Source of the DNA: Lysobacter enzymogenes
GTDB taxonomy: Bacteria > Pseudomonadota > Gammaproteobacteria > Xanthomonadales > Xanthomonadaceae
Reading direction: 5' to 3'
NCBI RefSeq assembly: GCF_900106525.1
Contig: NZ_FNOG01000001.1
Location: 779,008 to 843,007 of the forward strand
DNA: 64,000 nucleotides
Shown here: positions 40,191-49,300 of the stretch, piece after piece
Layout: each line of letters starts with the position of its first letter
How positions within the stretch are numbered: the first letter of the stretch is position 1
Made by a program: the position numbers and the translations under genes
Notes under the pieces: generated by a model
Told to the model about the DNA's origin: nothing
Databases searched by the model: none
The model's input: the letters and a program-made list of their open reading frames with translations, nothing else

Positions 40191-42342
40191 CGGCGATCGT
40201 CGTGTAGTGTTGTTGGCGCGCGCGGGCGTAGCCTGCGAGCGCCTGCGCGGAGCGCTGGCCGAGGCCGGCGCGCAGTTGGTGCTGGAAGGCGATCCGACCG
40301 TGCTCGATCCCAAGGCGCTGGACGCGGCCGATCCCGACGTGGTCGTGGTCGTGCTCGATCCGGCCTCCGAGGATGCGCTGGACCGGTTCGAGAACCTGCT
40401 GGTCGATCCGTCGATCGAAGTGATCTTCGAGGAGGCCGAACTGGCCGCCGCGCGCGAAGGCTGGGACGCGGCGCGCTGGGCGCGCCACCTCAGCGCCAAG
40501 CTGCATCGCCACGACGACGTGCTGCCGCCGGGCCGCGAGCCCGAGCCGGAAACGCCGCCGACCTTGCAGGCCGACGGCTTCCACAAGCCGGCGCACGAAG
40601 GTTCGCCGCTGGCGCAGGAGCCGGTGGCGGGCGACAACGTGCTGGCGTTCGTGCGTCCGGGTGCGGCCGAGTTGGCTGCGCCCGCTGCTCCCGCCGAGCC
40701 GGCCGCGCATGAAGTCGCAGCCGATGCCGGCGATTACGTCCTCGATTTCGCCGCCGACGCCGAAGCGCCGGAAGCCGGCCAGGACGTGAGCTTCATCGAC
40801 TTCGAGGCGACCGGCGACATCGCCGCCGCCACCGATACCCTGGATGCGAACGACCTCGACAGCGCCAGCCTCGATTCGATCGGCCTGGAAACGCCGGCCG
40901 TCGAGCCGGAGCGCACCGACTCGTCCCATCCCACTTTCGACGCCGCCACTTTCGACGCCGCCGACTTCGGCGAGATCGAAGAAATCGAAGCCGTCGAAGC
41001 GCTGCCGGCCTACGACGATGCCGACGAACTGCTGCCGGCGCCCGCGTCGCACGTCAGCTTCGATCCGGTCTCGGCCGAAGCGCCGGCCGATCCGCTGTCG
41101 TTCGCCAGCGAATCGCTGGGCGAACTGGACCGCGTCGCGCCGATCGGTTCGGCCGGCGACCGTGTGTTGACGCAGCCGCCGCAACTGCCCGACGAGGCCC
41201 GCGAGTTCTTCGCCCGCCAGGCCCTGGGCCTGGAGCCGGAAGCGTCGCAGCCGCGCGGCGGCGACGATTTCGATTTCTCCAACCTGAGCCTGGAAGCCGA
41301 GGATTACTCGAACCAGGTTCCCGGCGAGGCGCGCCCCTACGACGCGCAGGCCCACGACTGGCAGGCCGACGGCGACGCCGCCGCGCTGCCGCCGCTCGAC
41401 GAGGCCGGCCTGGGCGACCTGGAAATGTGGCGTGCGCCGGCGCCGGGCCAAGTGCGCGAGCTGGTCGACCTCGACGCTGCGTTCGCGACCCACGAGCCCG
41501 ACGCGCCGCACGACGCCGACGAGAACCGTGCGGCCACGCCGCCGCCGCTCCCGGCGTTCGACGCTACGCAGTTCGAAACCACCCTGGATTTCGCCAGCGA
41601 CGAAGCCGTCCCGCAGCAGCCCAAGGCGCCCGCGCCGGCGGCGCCGTCGGTGCCGGATTGGTCGTTCGCCGACGAAACCAGCCTGGTCGAGGCCGCGACC
41701 GGCCAGAGCGGCGCGCACGCGCCGCCGCCGCCGCGCCACGACCTGGAAGACATCGAGCGCCGCATCTCCAGCCTGGAGTTGGTCGAAGACACGCCGGCCG
41801 ACGCTGGCGGCGGCCGCGGCGGTGCGGTGCTGGTGCTGGCCGGCATCGGCGGCCCGGACGCGGTGCGCCAGTTGCTCGGCGCGCTGCCGGAGAACTTCGA
41901 CCGTCCGGTGCTGGTGCAACAGCGCCTGGACGGCGGCCGCTACGACAAGCTGGTCGCGCAGATGCAGCGCGCCACCCCGGTGCTGGTGAAGCTGGCCGAA
42001 GCCGGCGCGCGCACCATCGAGGGCGTGATCTACATCCTGCCGGCGGGGCTGGGCATCGAGGTGTCCGACAGCGGCATCCAGTTCGCCGAGGGCGCCGACG
42101 TGTTGTCCGCGCTGCCTGCCGGCGACAGCGCGGTGCTGTTGTTCAGCGGCGCCGAAGCGGCGCAGGTGGATGCGGCGATGGCTCTGGCCGCGCAGGGCGC
42201 GCTGGTCGCTGGGCAAGCGCCGGACGGCTGCTACGACGCCGCCGCGGCCAGCGCCGCGATCGCGCGCGGCGCGCTCGGCGGGCAGCCGGCCGATCTGGCC
42301 GCGCGCCTGGCGGCGCGTTGGTCGCGGCAAAGCCCGATCTGA
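40183..42342 (+). CDS. ChpB-like CheB-domain protein, probable catalytically dead
   Basis: This is a 719-residue protein. An N-terminal segment of about 100 residues resembles a degenerate receiver ([20 protein letters not shown]). A very acidic Ala/Asp/Glu/Pro linker spans about residues 115-540. The C-terminal domain (about 546-719) follows the CheB methylesterase outline: [71 protein letters not shown]. The usual catalytic Ser, His and Asp are not present at the matching places. Its ATG lies inside the end of chpA (8-bp overlap), so it belongs to the Pil-Chp operon. It is best read as a ChpB relative adapted to a structural or regulatory role; the activity loss is inferred from visual alignment. 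Confidence 0.8.
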   Translation: MSDGDRRVVLLARAGVACERLRGALAEAGAQLVLEGDPTVLDPKALDAADPDVVVVVLDPASEDALDRFENLLVDPSIEVIFEEAELAAAREGWDAARWARHLSAKLHRHDDVLPPGREPEPETPPTLQADGFHKPAHEGSPLAQEPVAGDNVLAFVRPGAAELAAPAAPAEPAAHEVAADAGDYVLDFAADAEAPEAGQDVSFIDFEATGDIAAATDTLDANDLDSASLDSIGLETPAVEPERTDSSHPTFDAATFDAADFGEIEEIEAVEALPAYDDADELLPAPASHVSFDPVSAEAPADPLSFASESLGELDRVAPIGSAGDRVLTQPPQLPDEAREFFARQALGLEPEASQPRGGDDFDFSNLSLEAEDYSNQVPGEARPYDAQAHDWQADGDAAALPPLDEAGLGDLEMWRAPAPGQVRELVDLDAAFATHEPDAPHDADENRAATPPPLPAFDATQFETTLDFASDEAVPQQPKAPAPAAPSVPDWSFADETSLVEAATGQSGAHAPPPPRHDLEDIERRISSLELVEDTPADAGGGRGGAVLVLAGIGGPDAVRQLLGALPENFDRPVLVQQRLDGGRYDKLVAQMQRATPVLVKLAEAGARTIEGVIYILPAGLGIEVSDSGIQFAEGADVLSALPAGDSAVLLFSGAEAAQVDAAMALAAQGALVAGQAPDGCYDAAAASAAIARGALGGQPADLAARLAARWSRQSPI

Positions 42343-42522
42343 CCCGCGTCCGCGGCGGCCTGCGGGCGCGCCGCGGAGCCGCCGACGCACGCCGCGATGC
42401 GCGGCGCGCCGGCGCAGGCAGTGCAGAATGTTCCGCGGCGGCGCGCGTGCCGCCGTCACCGTTCACGGGCCCCGCGCGGCGGGGCCGAGTCATGAGCCGC
42501 ATGCGGCGGCGAGGAAAGCGCG

Positions 42523-43101
42523 ATGTCCAATTCGATCCCCGACAACGACGCTGAGCCGGTCGACGGCGCGCAGGACGACATCGCGCGCGACGACGGCGCC
42601 GCATCCGGCGACGGCGCCACGTCCAACGACGGCGCGCCGCCCATCGACATTCGCGGCGTGCTGGTCCAGGTCGCCGGCGCGCGCCTGCTGCTGCCCAACG
42701 CGACCATCGCCGAGGTGCTGTCGTACGCGCCGCCGGCGCCGATCGCCGGCGCGCCGCGCTGGCTGCTCGGCCAGATCCGCTGGCGCGGCTGGAACCTGCC
42801 GATGATCGCCTTCGGCGAACTGTCGGGCCTGGCGCGCGAACCCGGCGGGCTGGGCAGCAAGGTGGTCGTGCTCAAGGCGCTCAGCGCGGCTTCGCGCCTG
42901 CCGTATTTCGCCATGCTGACCCAGGGCTTCCCGCGCCTGGTCACCGTGTCGGCCTCCGGCCTGTACCTGCAGAGCCGCGAGGACGAAGTCATGCCGCTGG
43001 GCGTGCAGGCGCGGGTCCGCCTCAACGACGATGCCGCGCTGCTGCCGGACCTGGAAGCGGTCGAGGCGATGATCGGCGAAGCGCTCGCGCAAGCGGCGTG
43101 A
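42523..43101 (+). CDS. chpC: ChpC-like CheW-domain adaptor
   Basis: This 192-residue protein has a disordered Asp/Gly/Ala-rich N-terminal tail (about 40 residues) followed by a CheW-like domain. Its motifs are VLVQVAGARLLLPNATIAEV, APRWLLGQIRWRGWNLPMIA and FGELSGL. ChpC is thought to couple additional receptors to ChpA. GAGGAAAGC lies before ATG 42523. The gene starts 180 bp after the CheB-like gene and its stop overlaps the next gene's GTG (GTGA). The gap upstream is GC-rich and without a gene. Confidence 0.85.
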   Translation: MSNSIPDNDAEPVDGAQDDIARDDGAASGDGATSNDGAPPIDIRGVLVQVAGARLLLPNATIAEVLSYAPPAPIAGAPRWLLGQIRWRGWNLPMIAFGELSGLAREPGGLGSKVVVLKALSAASRLPYFAMLTQGFPRLVTVSASGLYLQSREDEVMPLGVQARVRLNDDAALLPDLEAVEAMIGEALAQAA

Positions 43102-44243
43102 GTCAGGCCGCGGCGCCCGCAACGCACGCCGCTGCGCGCGCGCCGGCGCCGCAACCGGACGCGGCCGCGCGTTCGCCCGCGCTCAAGCGCTACGCCTCGG
43201 TCGACGCCCTGCGCGGGCTGACCGTCGCGGCGATGCTGCTGGTCAACGACCCCGGCGACTGGAGCCACGTCTACGCGCCGCTGCTGCATTCCGACTGGCA
43301 CGGCTTCACTCCGACCGATCTGGTCTTCCCGATGTTTCTGTTCATCGTCGGCGCGTCGATCGCGCTGGCGATGCTGCCGCGCCTGGACGCGGGCACGCCC
43401 GCGCCGGCGCTGCTGCGCCCGGCGCTGTGGCGCGCGCTGCGCATCCTCGGCCTGGGCCTGGCGCTGCACCTGATCGCGATGTGGGTGACCGATCGCGACT
43501 ACCTGCGCTTGCCCGGCGTGCTGCAACGCATCGGCCTGTGTTTCGCTGCGGCCGCGGCCATCGCCCTGTATCTGTCGGCGCGCGCGCAGTGGGCGTTGTG
43601 GGGCGCGCTGCTGGCCGGCTATTTCGTCCTGCTCGCCGTCGGCGGCAGCTACGCGCCGTTCGTCAATATCGCCAGCCGCATCGATTTTTCGATCCTCGGC
43701 GCGCACGTCTACCAGATCGACCCGGCCAGCGGCCGCGGCCACGATCCCGAAGGCCTGGTGTCCACGCTCGGCGCGCTGGCGACCACGCTGGTCGGCCTGC
43801 GCGCCGGCGACTGGCTGCGCCGCGGCCAAGTGCGCGCGCTGCTGCTCGCGGGCGCGGCCGGCCTGCTGGCCGGCGCCGCGCTCGACCTGGCGCAGCCGAT
43901 CAACAAGAACCTGTGGACTCCGGCCTACGTGCTGTGGGCCGGCGGCTGGTCGTGCTGGATCCTCGCGCTGTGCCACGTGCTGATCGACCGCAAGGGCTGG
44001 CCGCCGCTGGGCCGCGCCTTCGGCGTCAACGCCATCGCCGCCTACGGCGGTTCGGCCCTGCTGCTGTACTTGCTGATGGGCCTGGGTTGGCTGGAGCCGA
44101 TCTACCGCCACGGTTTCGCCGACTGGATGACGCCGCGTTTCGGCCCTTACCTGCCGTCGCTGGCGTTCGCGCTGGCCTTCGTCGCGCTGTGGTGGCTGGT
44201 GGTGCGCGCGCTGGATGCGCGCAGGATCTATTTCAAGATCTAG
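43098..44243 (+). CDS. HGSNAT/DUF5009-type membrane acyltransferase
   Basis: This 381-residue multi-pass membrane protein has about ten helices. The N-terminal half has SVDALRGLTVAAMLLVNDPG, HGFTPTDLVFPMFLFIVGAS, hallmarks of the heparan-alpha-glucosaminide N-acetyltransferase-like family. Members transfer acyl groups onto sugars at the membrane, but most bacterial substrates are unknown. Helices with RIGLCFAAAAAIALYL and NLWTPAYVLWAGGWSCWILA follow. GTG 43098 overlaps the chpC stop, so it is translationally coupled to the Pil-Chp operon. A hairpin with a T-run follows about 100 bp after its stop. Whether it modifies pilin or surface sugar is speculation. Confidence 0.88.
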   Translation: MSQAAAPATHAAARAPAPQPDAAARSPALKRYASVDALRGLTVAAMLLVNDPGDWSHVYAPLLHSDWHGFTPTDLVFPMFLFIVGASIALAMLPRLDAGTPAPALLRPALWRALRILGLGLALHLIAMWVTDRDYLRLPGVLQRIGLCFAAAAAIALYLSARAQWALWGALLAGYFVLLAVGGSYAPFVNIASRIDFSILGAHVYQIDPASGRGHDPEGLVSTLGALATTLVGLRAGDWLRRGQVRALLLAGAAGLLAGAALDLAQPINKNLWTPAYVLWAGGWSCWILALCHVLIDRKGWPPLGRAFGVNAIAAYGGSALLLYLLMGLGWLEPIYRHGFADWMTPRFGPYLPSLAFALAFVALWWLVVRALDARRIYFKI

Positions 44244-44346
44244 GCGGACGCTGCCGTTGCCGACGAGGCCGCTGTGCGAATCCACGCATTTTGCGTGCCT
44301 GTCGAGCGCAAATCAGGCGCGGACGTTCGCGCTCAAAATGAACAAC

Positions 44347-44367
44347 ACGTGATGAGCATCACGTTTT
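44347..44367 (+). terminator. Likely terminator downstream of the Pil-Chp operon
   Basis: ACGTGAT (44347-44353) and ATCACGT (44358-44364) form a 7-bp stem with loop GAGC, then TTTTA. This is a small intrinsic terminator-like structure 104 bp after the acyltransferase stop. Confidence 0.6.
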
Positions 44368-44744
44368 AGTTGGCGCTGTAACCAGCGCGTCGCAACTTTT
44401 TTCGTTCGAACAAGTCTGGGCCGCTTCGGCGTGCCGGCTTACTGCGCTATGCGTGCCGCATTCGCCGGGCCCCGCGCCGGACTCATGTGCCCGCGAATCT
44501 TGCCCAAGACCGGCTTCAATGCGGTAGCGCATTGATGCGCCGCCGGTTGCGGCCGACGCGATCGCGCACCACGCGACGCAAGCGCGCCGCGATGGCGATC
44601 CGAATGCTTCGACATGCCGATGGCACCGCATCGGTTTAACGCCTGCGCGCAAATCGCATCAGTCGTGTGCATCTGCGGCGCATCGAGTTTTTTTCGGCTG
44701 GACAAGCCGATGTCGCCTCGCTATCGTGGACGCCACAAGCAATG

Positions 44745-44783
44745 TTTCGCGATGCGACGTACAGCACGTTGCGCATCGCGAAA
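44745..44783. promoter_or_regulatory. Inverted repeat 1 in the porin leader
   Basis: TTTCGCGATGCG (44745-44756) is perfectly matched by CGCATCGCGAAA (44772-44783). Inside it ACGT pairs with ACGT. It makes a stable 12-bp stem with a short loop. No T-run follows on either strand, so a regulator site or RNA structure is more likely than a terminator. Confidence 0.65.
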
Positions 44784-44864
44784 ACAGGGGGCAAGGGGAG
44801 GGGGAGCGGCACGGCGCCGGCGCGTACTCGCGCTCGTCGCATGTGCCGGCCGCACCGTGCGAAA

Positions 44865-44895
44865 GGCGCCGCGTCGGTCATGCCGACGCGGCGCC
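44865..44895. promoter_or_regulatory. Inverted repeat 2 in the porin leader
   Basis: GGCGCCGCGTCGG (44865-44877), loop TCATG and CCGACGCGGCGCC (44883-44895) form a perfect 13-bp stem 57 bp before the porin ATG. Its position in the leader suggests attenuation or operator function. Confidence 0.65.
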
Positions 44896-44952
44896 CGCCG
44901 CGATCGTTCCAGCCCGCCGGCATCGATGTCCAGTTAAGGCCTAGGGGGCTGC

Positions 44953-46092
44953 ATGCGATTCGAACGAGTGTGTCTGGGTGCGCTGTCGTTGCTGGCGGTG
45001 TCGCCGGCGTGGGCTGCGGACGGCGGCTACAGCCTGTTGGGCGACTGGCCGGTCAAGGTCGTGAGCGAGTCGGGCATCGAGGCCGGGCTGCGCGGCAACT
45101 GGAGCTACGACTACGCCCGCTTCGACGATGCGTCCTTCGTCGACGACGACGCCTGGCGCCGGCAGGAACTCAGCGCCTATGTGCGCAAGTCGGGCGTGTT
45201 CGAGCTGGCGCTGGGTTACGACTTCCGCAACGAGGTGTGGCTCGACAACTTCGTGCGCATCTCCGGCGCCGGTGGCGACCTGCGCATCGGCCAGTTCAAG
45301 ACCCCGGTGGGCTACGAGGAAAGCGCGGTCGGCACCGCCGCCACCACCTTCATGGAGCGCGCGATGCCGGTGACCGCGTTCTACGCCGGCCGCCGCCTCG
45401 GCGTGGACTGGACGTACGAGAAGGTGCCGAACTGGTACTTCAATCTCGCCGTCCAGGCCGGCGGCGACCTGCTCGGCGACAACCAGGGCCGCACCCTGGG
45501 CGGCCGCGTGGTGTTCAACCCGATCAAGGACGATACGCAGATCCTGCACCTGGGGCTGTCGGCGTCGAACGAGAAGCGCGAAGACGACACCCTGCGCGTG
45601 CAGGTGCGGCCGGAAGCGTTTTTGACCGCGCGGCGGCTGGTCGACACCGGCGCGCTGAACCGGGTCGAAGGCATCGGCCGGCTCGGCCTGGAAGCGATCT
45701 GGCAGCGCGGCCCGCTGCTGGTGCAGAGCGAATACCTGCGCATCGGCATCGACCGCTACGGCGCGCCGGACTACAGCGCCGACGGTTATTACCTCGCCGC
45801 GTCGTGGGTGCTGACCGGCGAGAAGCGCAGCTACAAGAGCGCCGCGTTCGGCAACCTCAAGCCCAGCCGCGACTGGGGTGCGGTGGAACTGGCCGCGCGC
45901 TATTCGCACATCGACCTCAACGACCCGGGCAGCGCGATCGGCGGCCGCCAGAGCGACTGGACCTTCGGCGCCAACTGGTACCTGGGCCAGCACTTCAAGC
46001 TGCAGTTCAACTACGTGTGGGCCGATGCGTCGCGGCGCGGGGTCGAGCCGGATCCGGAAATCGCGCAGTTGCGCGCGCAAATCTACTTCTGA
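44953..46092 (+). CDS. OprP/OprO-type outer-membrane porin
   Basis: This 379-residue precursor has a signal peptide ending around SPAWAADG. The mature protein is a likely 16-stranded beta-barrel of the phosphate-selective porin type. It has alternating strands, for example LRGNWSYDYARFDDASFVDD, LRIGQFKTPVGYEESAV and WTFGANWYLGQHFKLQFNYV, and ends in LRAQIYF with the terminal Phe. The F-K-T-P-V-G-E motif is typical of OprP/OprO-like proteins. GGCCTAGGGGG lies upstream of ATG 44953. The CheA-like kinase gene begins 66 bp after its stop, and the four signalling genes behind it may be cotranscribed. Substrate is unknown; phosphate or polyphosphate is only a family association. Confidence 0.88.
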   Translation: MRFERVCLGALSLLAVSPAWAADGGYSLLGDWPVKVVSESGIEAGLRGNWSYDYARFDDASFVDDDAWRRQELSAYVRKSGVFELALGYDFRNEVWLDNFVRISGAGGDLRIGQFKTPVGYEESAVGTAATTFMERAMPVTAFYAGRRLGVDWTYEKVPNWYFNLAVQAGGDLLGDNQGRTLGGRVVFNPIKDDTQILHLGLSASNEKREDDTLRVQVRPEAFLTARRLVDTGALNRVEGIGRLGLEAIWQRGPLLVQSEYLRIGIDRYGAPDYSADGYYLAASWVLTGEKRSYKSAAFGNLKPSRDWGAVELAARYSHIDLNDPGSAIGGRQSDWTFGANWYLGQHFKLQFNYVWADASRRGVEPDPEIAQLRAQIYF

Positions 46093-46158
46093 TCGGCGCG
46101 ACGCGGGTCGCGCATCCACGGCCCAGGCCGGGCCGGTCATGCTCATTTGGGGAATGAC

Positions 46159-48303
46159 ATGCAAACGGAACAAAGCAGGAGTTTCTGGAGCCGTTATGCG
46201 GCGATCGTGGTGGCGGTGGCGATCTCGCTGCTGATCGCCGTGGTCACCACCGTGGTCAGCGTGCGCTTGAACACGGAAATCGCCCAGCGCGTGATCATGC
46301 GCGACCTTGCCGGTACCGAGCGAACCTCGACCCAGCTGGTGCTGCGCGCGCTGATGACCATGGAGCGCGACCAGAAGGACGGCAAGGCGCCCTCGGCGCA
46401 GTCGCTGCAAATGCTGCGCGAACGTTCCGAGCGGGTGAGCCATACCATCGTGGTGTTCCGCGACGGCGGCCGCCTGCCGGAGGAACCGGCCCGCCAGCCG
46501 CTGGACAACACCCGCTACAGCCCGGAGTTCATCGCTGCCAACGAGCAGGCCGACAAGCTGTGGCGGCCGTGGCAGGAGCGCATCCAGCGCGTGCTGGATG
46601 CGCCGGAGGCGCCCGCGGCGGTGGTGTCCGAAGCGGTCGCCCACGGCTTGAACGTGGTCGAACCCATGCTCAAGTTGTACGGCGAGGAAATCGACGCGGT
46701 GCAGCGCCGCACCGAGGAAAACACCCGCACCCTGGAACAGGTCCAGTACGGCGGCGCGCTCGCGCTGCTGCTGAACTTCCTGTTCACTGTGTTCGTCGCC
46801 CTGCGCCGCCTGCGCGCCGGCGACCGCGCGGTGGCCCGGTCCAGCAAGCAGACCCTGGACATCCTGGCGACGGTGAAGGAAGGCCTGTTCCTGGTGACCG
46901 GCGACTTCGTCATCGGCGACCGGATGTCGCAATCGCTGCCGCAGATCATGCAGCGCCGGGTCGAGCCCGGCATGAACCTGATCGAGCTGATGCGGCCGAT
47001 GGTGAGCGCGCAGACCCTGGAAGCCACCCGCGACTACCTCGGCCTGCTGTTCGGCAAGCGAGTCAAGGAAAACCTGGTCGCCAGCCTCAATCCGCTGTCG
47101 GAAGTGCCGGTGGCCGGCGGCAGCGACGGCCGCGGCCAGGCCCAGCCGCGCTACCTCAACTTCCAGTTCAACCGCGTGCAGGAAGGCGACGACACCGTGC
47201 ACTTGCTGGTGACGGTGTCCGACGCGACCGAGCGGGTGCGCCTGACCCAGGAAATCGCCGCGGCCAAGACCCGCACCCGCGAGGAGATGGAAAGCCTGCT
47301 GCGCGTGCTCAGCCGCGACTCCAGCGAAGTGCGCTTCTTCCTGCACCGCATCGGCGTGGTGCTGGAGCGCATCAACGACGACCTGCGCCAGGCCGCCGGC
47401 CGCCGCGGCGGCACCGACTACGTCGAACTGGTCAACGCGATCTTCCGCGACGTGCATTCGCTCAAGAGCGAGGCGGCGGCGCTGAACCTGGAAATGCTGG
47501 AAGCGCTGGCGCACAACTTCGAGGTCGACCTGATCAGCCTGCGCGACCGCGGCGAAGTCGAAGGCGGCGACATGGTCAAGATGACCGTGCACCTGGACGA
47601 CATGTTCGAGTGCGCGACGACGATCCGCGAGTTCCTCGACCGCATCTCCGGCGGCAACGATGCGCGCGCGCCGGTCGTGGTGACGCCGGCGCAGCGCTTG
47701 GTCGAAGGCTGGGCCGGCCTGGCCGAGCGCATCGCCCGCGAACAGGGCAAGCAGGTGCAATTGCAGATGCAGCTCGACGGCCTGGAGCGGGTGCCGGCGG
47801 ATACCCTCGCCGCGTTGCGCGCGATCGGCCTGCAACTGCTGCGCAACGCGGTCGCGCACGGCATCGAGCCGGCGCAGGAGCGGTCCGCGCTGGACAAGCC
47901 GGCGGCCGGGTCGATCGTGTTCCGCAGCGCCGACGCCGGCAGCCGCCAGATCGAACTGAGCGTGCGCGACGACGGCCGCGGCATCGACGTGGCGCGGGTG
48001 CGCGCGGCGCTGGCCGGGTCCGGGCGCTACACGCCCGAGCAAGTGCAGGCGCTCAGCGACCGCGACGCGATGATGAAGATCTTCGAGCCCGGCGTGTCCA
48101 CCGCGGCCGACAGCGGCGACCGCGACGCCGGCCACGGCGTCGGCATGGATCTGGTCATGAAGCAGGTGCGGGCGATGGCCGGAACCATTTCGATGTCGAC
48201 CAAGGTCGGCGCCTACACCGAGTTCCGCATCCGCCTGCCGGTGGCCGAGGCCAAGCCGGCCGCGGCGACGGCAGAAGGCGGCGATTTCCAACTGACGTTC
48301 TGA
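46159..48303 (+). CDS. Membrane CheA-like histidine kinase with internal Hpt domain
   Basis: This 714-residue protein has transmembrane helices near residues 14-38 and 190-212 around a periplasmic region. A PAS-like domain follows (LDILATVKEGLFLVTGDFVI, RRVEPGMNLIELMRPMV), then a short coil and an Hpt domain with His433 in FRDVHSLKSEAAAL. The ATPase part has [11 protein letters not shown] (Asn563), VRDDGRGIDV and GHGVGMDLVMKQV. No CheW domain and no dimerisation segment of normal length are evident. I chose ATG 46159 with GGGGA 5 bp before it over a TTG 12 bp upstream. A CheY-like regulator, CheX and a paralogous kinase follow, so a dedicated phosphorelay is likely. The signal is unknown. Confidence 0.88.
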   Translation: MQTEQSRSFWSRYAAIVVAVAISLLIAVVTTVVSVRLNTEIAQRVIMRDLAGTERTSTQLVLRALMTMERDQKDGKAPSAQSLQMLRERSERVSHTIVVFRDGGRLPEEPARQPLDNTRYSPEFIAANEQADKLWRPWQERIQRVLDAPEAPAAVVSEAVAHGLNVVEPMLKLYGEEIDAVQRRTEENTRTLEQVQYGGALALLLNFLFTVFVALRRLRAGDRAVARSSKQTLDILATVKEGLFLVTGDFVIGDRMSQSLPQIMQRRVEPGMNLIELMRPMVSAQTLEATRDYLGLLFGKRVKENLVASLNPLSEVPVAGGSDGRGQAQPRYLNFQFNRVQEGDDTVHLLVTVSDATERVRLTQEIAAAKTRTREEMESLLRVLSRDSSEVRFFLHRIGVVLERINDDLRQAAGRRGGTDYVELVNAIFRDVHSLKSEAAALNLEMLEALAHNFEVDLISLRDRGEVEGGDMVKMTVHLDDMFECATTIREFLDRISGGNDARAPVVVTPAQRLVEGWAGLAERIAREQGKQVQLQMQLDGLERVPADTLAALRAIGLQLLRNAVAHGIEPAQERSALDKPAAGSIVFRSADAGSRQIELSVRDDGRGIDVARVRAALAGSGRYTPEQVQALSDRDAMMKIFEPGVSTAADSGDRDAGHGVGMDLVMKQVRAMAGTISMSTKVGAYTEFRIRLPVAEAKPAAATAEGGDFQLTF

Positions 48304-48316
48304 GGCCGGAGGCCCG

Positions 48317-48685
48317 ATGAAACTGCTGATCGTGGACGACTCCAACGTGATCCGCCAACGCATCGCGCGGCTGGCGGGCGACACCCGGCTGCCCGGCCTG
48401 GAGATCGTCGGCCAGGCCCGCAACGGCGCCGAAGCGCTGAACCTGTTCGTGCGCCACCGCCCGGACGTGGTGACCATGGACCTGACCATGCCCGAGCTGG
48501 GCGGGGTGGAATGCACCGAACAGATCGCCGCCATCGACGACAAGGTCAACATCCTGGTGGTCTCGGCGCTGAGCGACAAATCCACCGCGATCACCGCGCT
48601 CAAGAAGGGCGCGCGCGGGTTCCTCTACAAACCTTTCACCGACGACCAACTGGTCGAGGCCCTGCTGGAGATGCTGCCGACATGA
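48317..48685 (+). CDS. CheY-like response regulator
   Basis: This 122-residue single-domain receiver reads LLIVDDSNVIRQRI at the acidic pocket. The phospho-acceptor Asp55 lies in VTMDLTMPELGGVE, VVSALSDKSTA supplies the conserved hydroxyl residue and FLYKPFTDDQLVEALL the conserved Lys. It begins 13 bp after the kinase and its stop overlaps the CheX ATG (48682-48685), indicating tight co-expression. It presumably accepts phosphate from His433 of the adjacent kinase and is dephosphorylated by the CheX-like protein. The output is unknown; no DNA-binding domain is present. Confidence 0.93.
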   Translation: MKLLIVDDSNVIRQRIARLAGDTRLPGLEIVGQARNGAEALNLFVRHRPDVVTMDLTMPELGGVECTEQIAAIDDKVNILVVSALSDKSTAITALKKGARGFLYKPFTDDQLVEALLEMLPT

Positions 48686-49143
48686 GCGACCTCAACGAAA
48701 CCGAAATCAAGGTCTTCATCGACGCGGTCACCAACTACTTCAACCAGCTCACCCACGAGCCGGCGAACGTGCGCGGCGCGTTCCTCGACGACAACGGCGG
48801 CACCGCGCCGGTGTTCGATTACAGCGGCCAGATCGCGGTCAGCGGCCAGTTCCGCGGCACCATCACCGTGTCGGCGCCGCGCGCGATGATCCGCCACCTG
48901 CTGCTGGCGCTCAACGAAAGCGACCAGTCCGATGCCAACCTGCGCGACACCGTCGGCGAGCTGGCCAACACCCTGGCCGGCAACGCGCGCAAGCACTTCG
49001 GCGGGGAGATGGAGATCTCGGTGCCGCGCACCGCGGCCGGCGCGATCGGCGGCGCCGGCTCGCGCAAGCGGCCCTACGTGATCATGGTCAGCTGGAAGAC
49101 CTACAGCGCTTCGTTGGTGGTGGATATCGAGCGGCTGGAATAA
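48682..49143 (+). CDS. cheX: CheX-like CheY-P phosphatase
   Basis: This 153-residue protein matches the CheC/CheX/FliY phosphatase family. The conserved Glu and Asn of the active-site ExxN motif are Glu93 and Asn96 in VGELANTLAGNARKHFGGEM. The rest shows the typical beta-alpha layout (GQIAVSGQFRGTITVSAPRA) and a C-terminal KTYSASLVVDIERLE. The length agrees with CheX of Thermotoga (155). It overlaps the CheY-like gene by 4 bp, which supports a phosphatase-substrate pair. Confidence 0.9.
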   Translation: MSDLNETEIKVFIDAVTNYFNQLTHEPANVRGAFLDDNGGTAPVFDYSGQIAVSGQFRGTITVSAPRAMIRHLLLALNESDQSDANLRDTVGELANTLAGNARKHFGGEMEISVPRTAAGAIGGAGSRKRPYVIMVSWKTYSASLVVDIERLE

Positions 49144-49158
49144 GCCGCGCCAGTTCGT

Positions 49159-49247
49159 GAAGGCGGCTCCGGCCGCGCGCCGTCGGCGACGCTCCCCCTG
49201 ATAGGCGCCGCCGCGCGGATCGCTCCATGCGGCCGGAGCCGGCCTTC
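49159..49247. repeat. Palindromic intergenic repeat, family E
   Basis: Inverted arms GAAGGCGGCTCCGGCCGC (49159-49176) and GCGGCCGGAGCCGGCCTTC (49229-49247) differ by one inserted base. The loop is about 52 bp. It lies between cheX and the second kinase gene, so a hairpin in the mRNA could set the second kinase level lower than the first. Confidence 0.7.
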
Positions 49248-49300
49248 GCGATTCGTCCCCGCGGCGCTGCGGCGCGGCGGGGACGCAGCCGGAGATCGCC

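Larger units (their letters stand above)
44244..44952. other. 709-bp non-coding region with hairpins upstream of the porin
   Basis: No convincing gene is seen. It begins with the terminator-like hairpin (44347-44367), then moderately GC-rich DNA with homopolymer T-runs at about 44396-44401 and 44690-44696. Two strong inverted repeats (44745-44783 and 44865-44895) sit in the 200 bp before the porin ATG. Small frames such as 44726-44944 have no ribosome site and Arg/His-rich shadow composition. It may hold a long 5' leader or a small RNA, which only RNA data can show. Confidence 0.5.

Noticed and set aside
33003-40637. A 2544-residue open frame antisense to chpA
   Set aside because: It is the low-stop shadow of a very GC-rich gene. 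The translation is Gly/Arg/Leu/Phe repeat noise mirroring the chpA coiled-coil repeat, with no domain or ribosome site.
44726-44944. A small frame in the porin leader
   Set aside because: It crosses both inverted repeats and has no ribosome site or recognisable motif.
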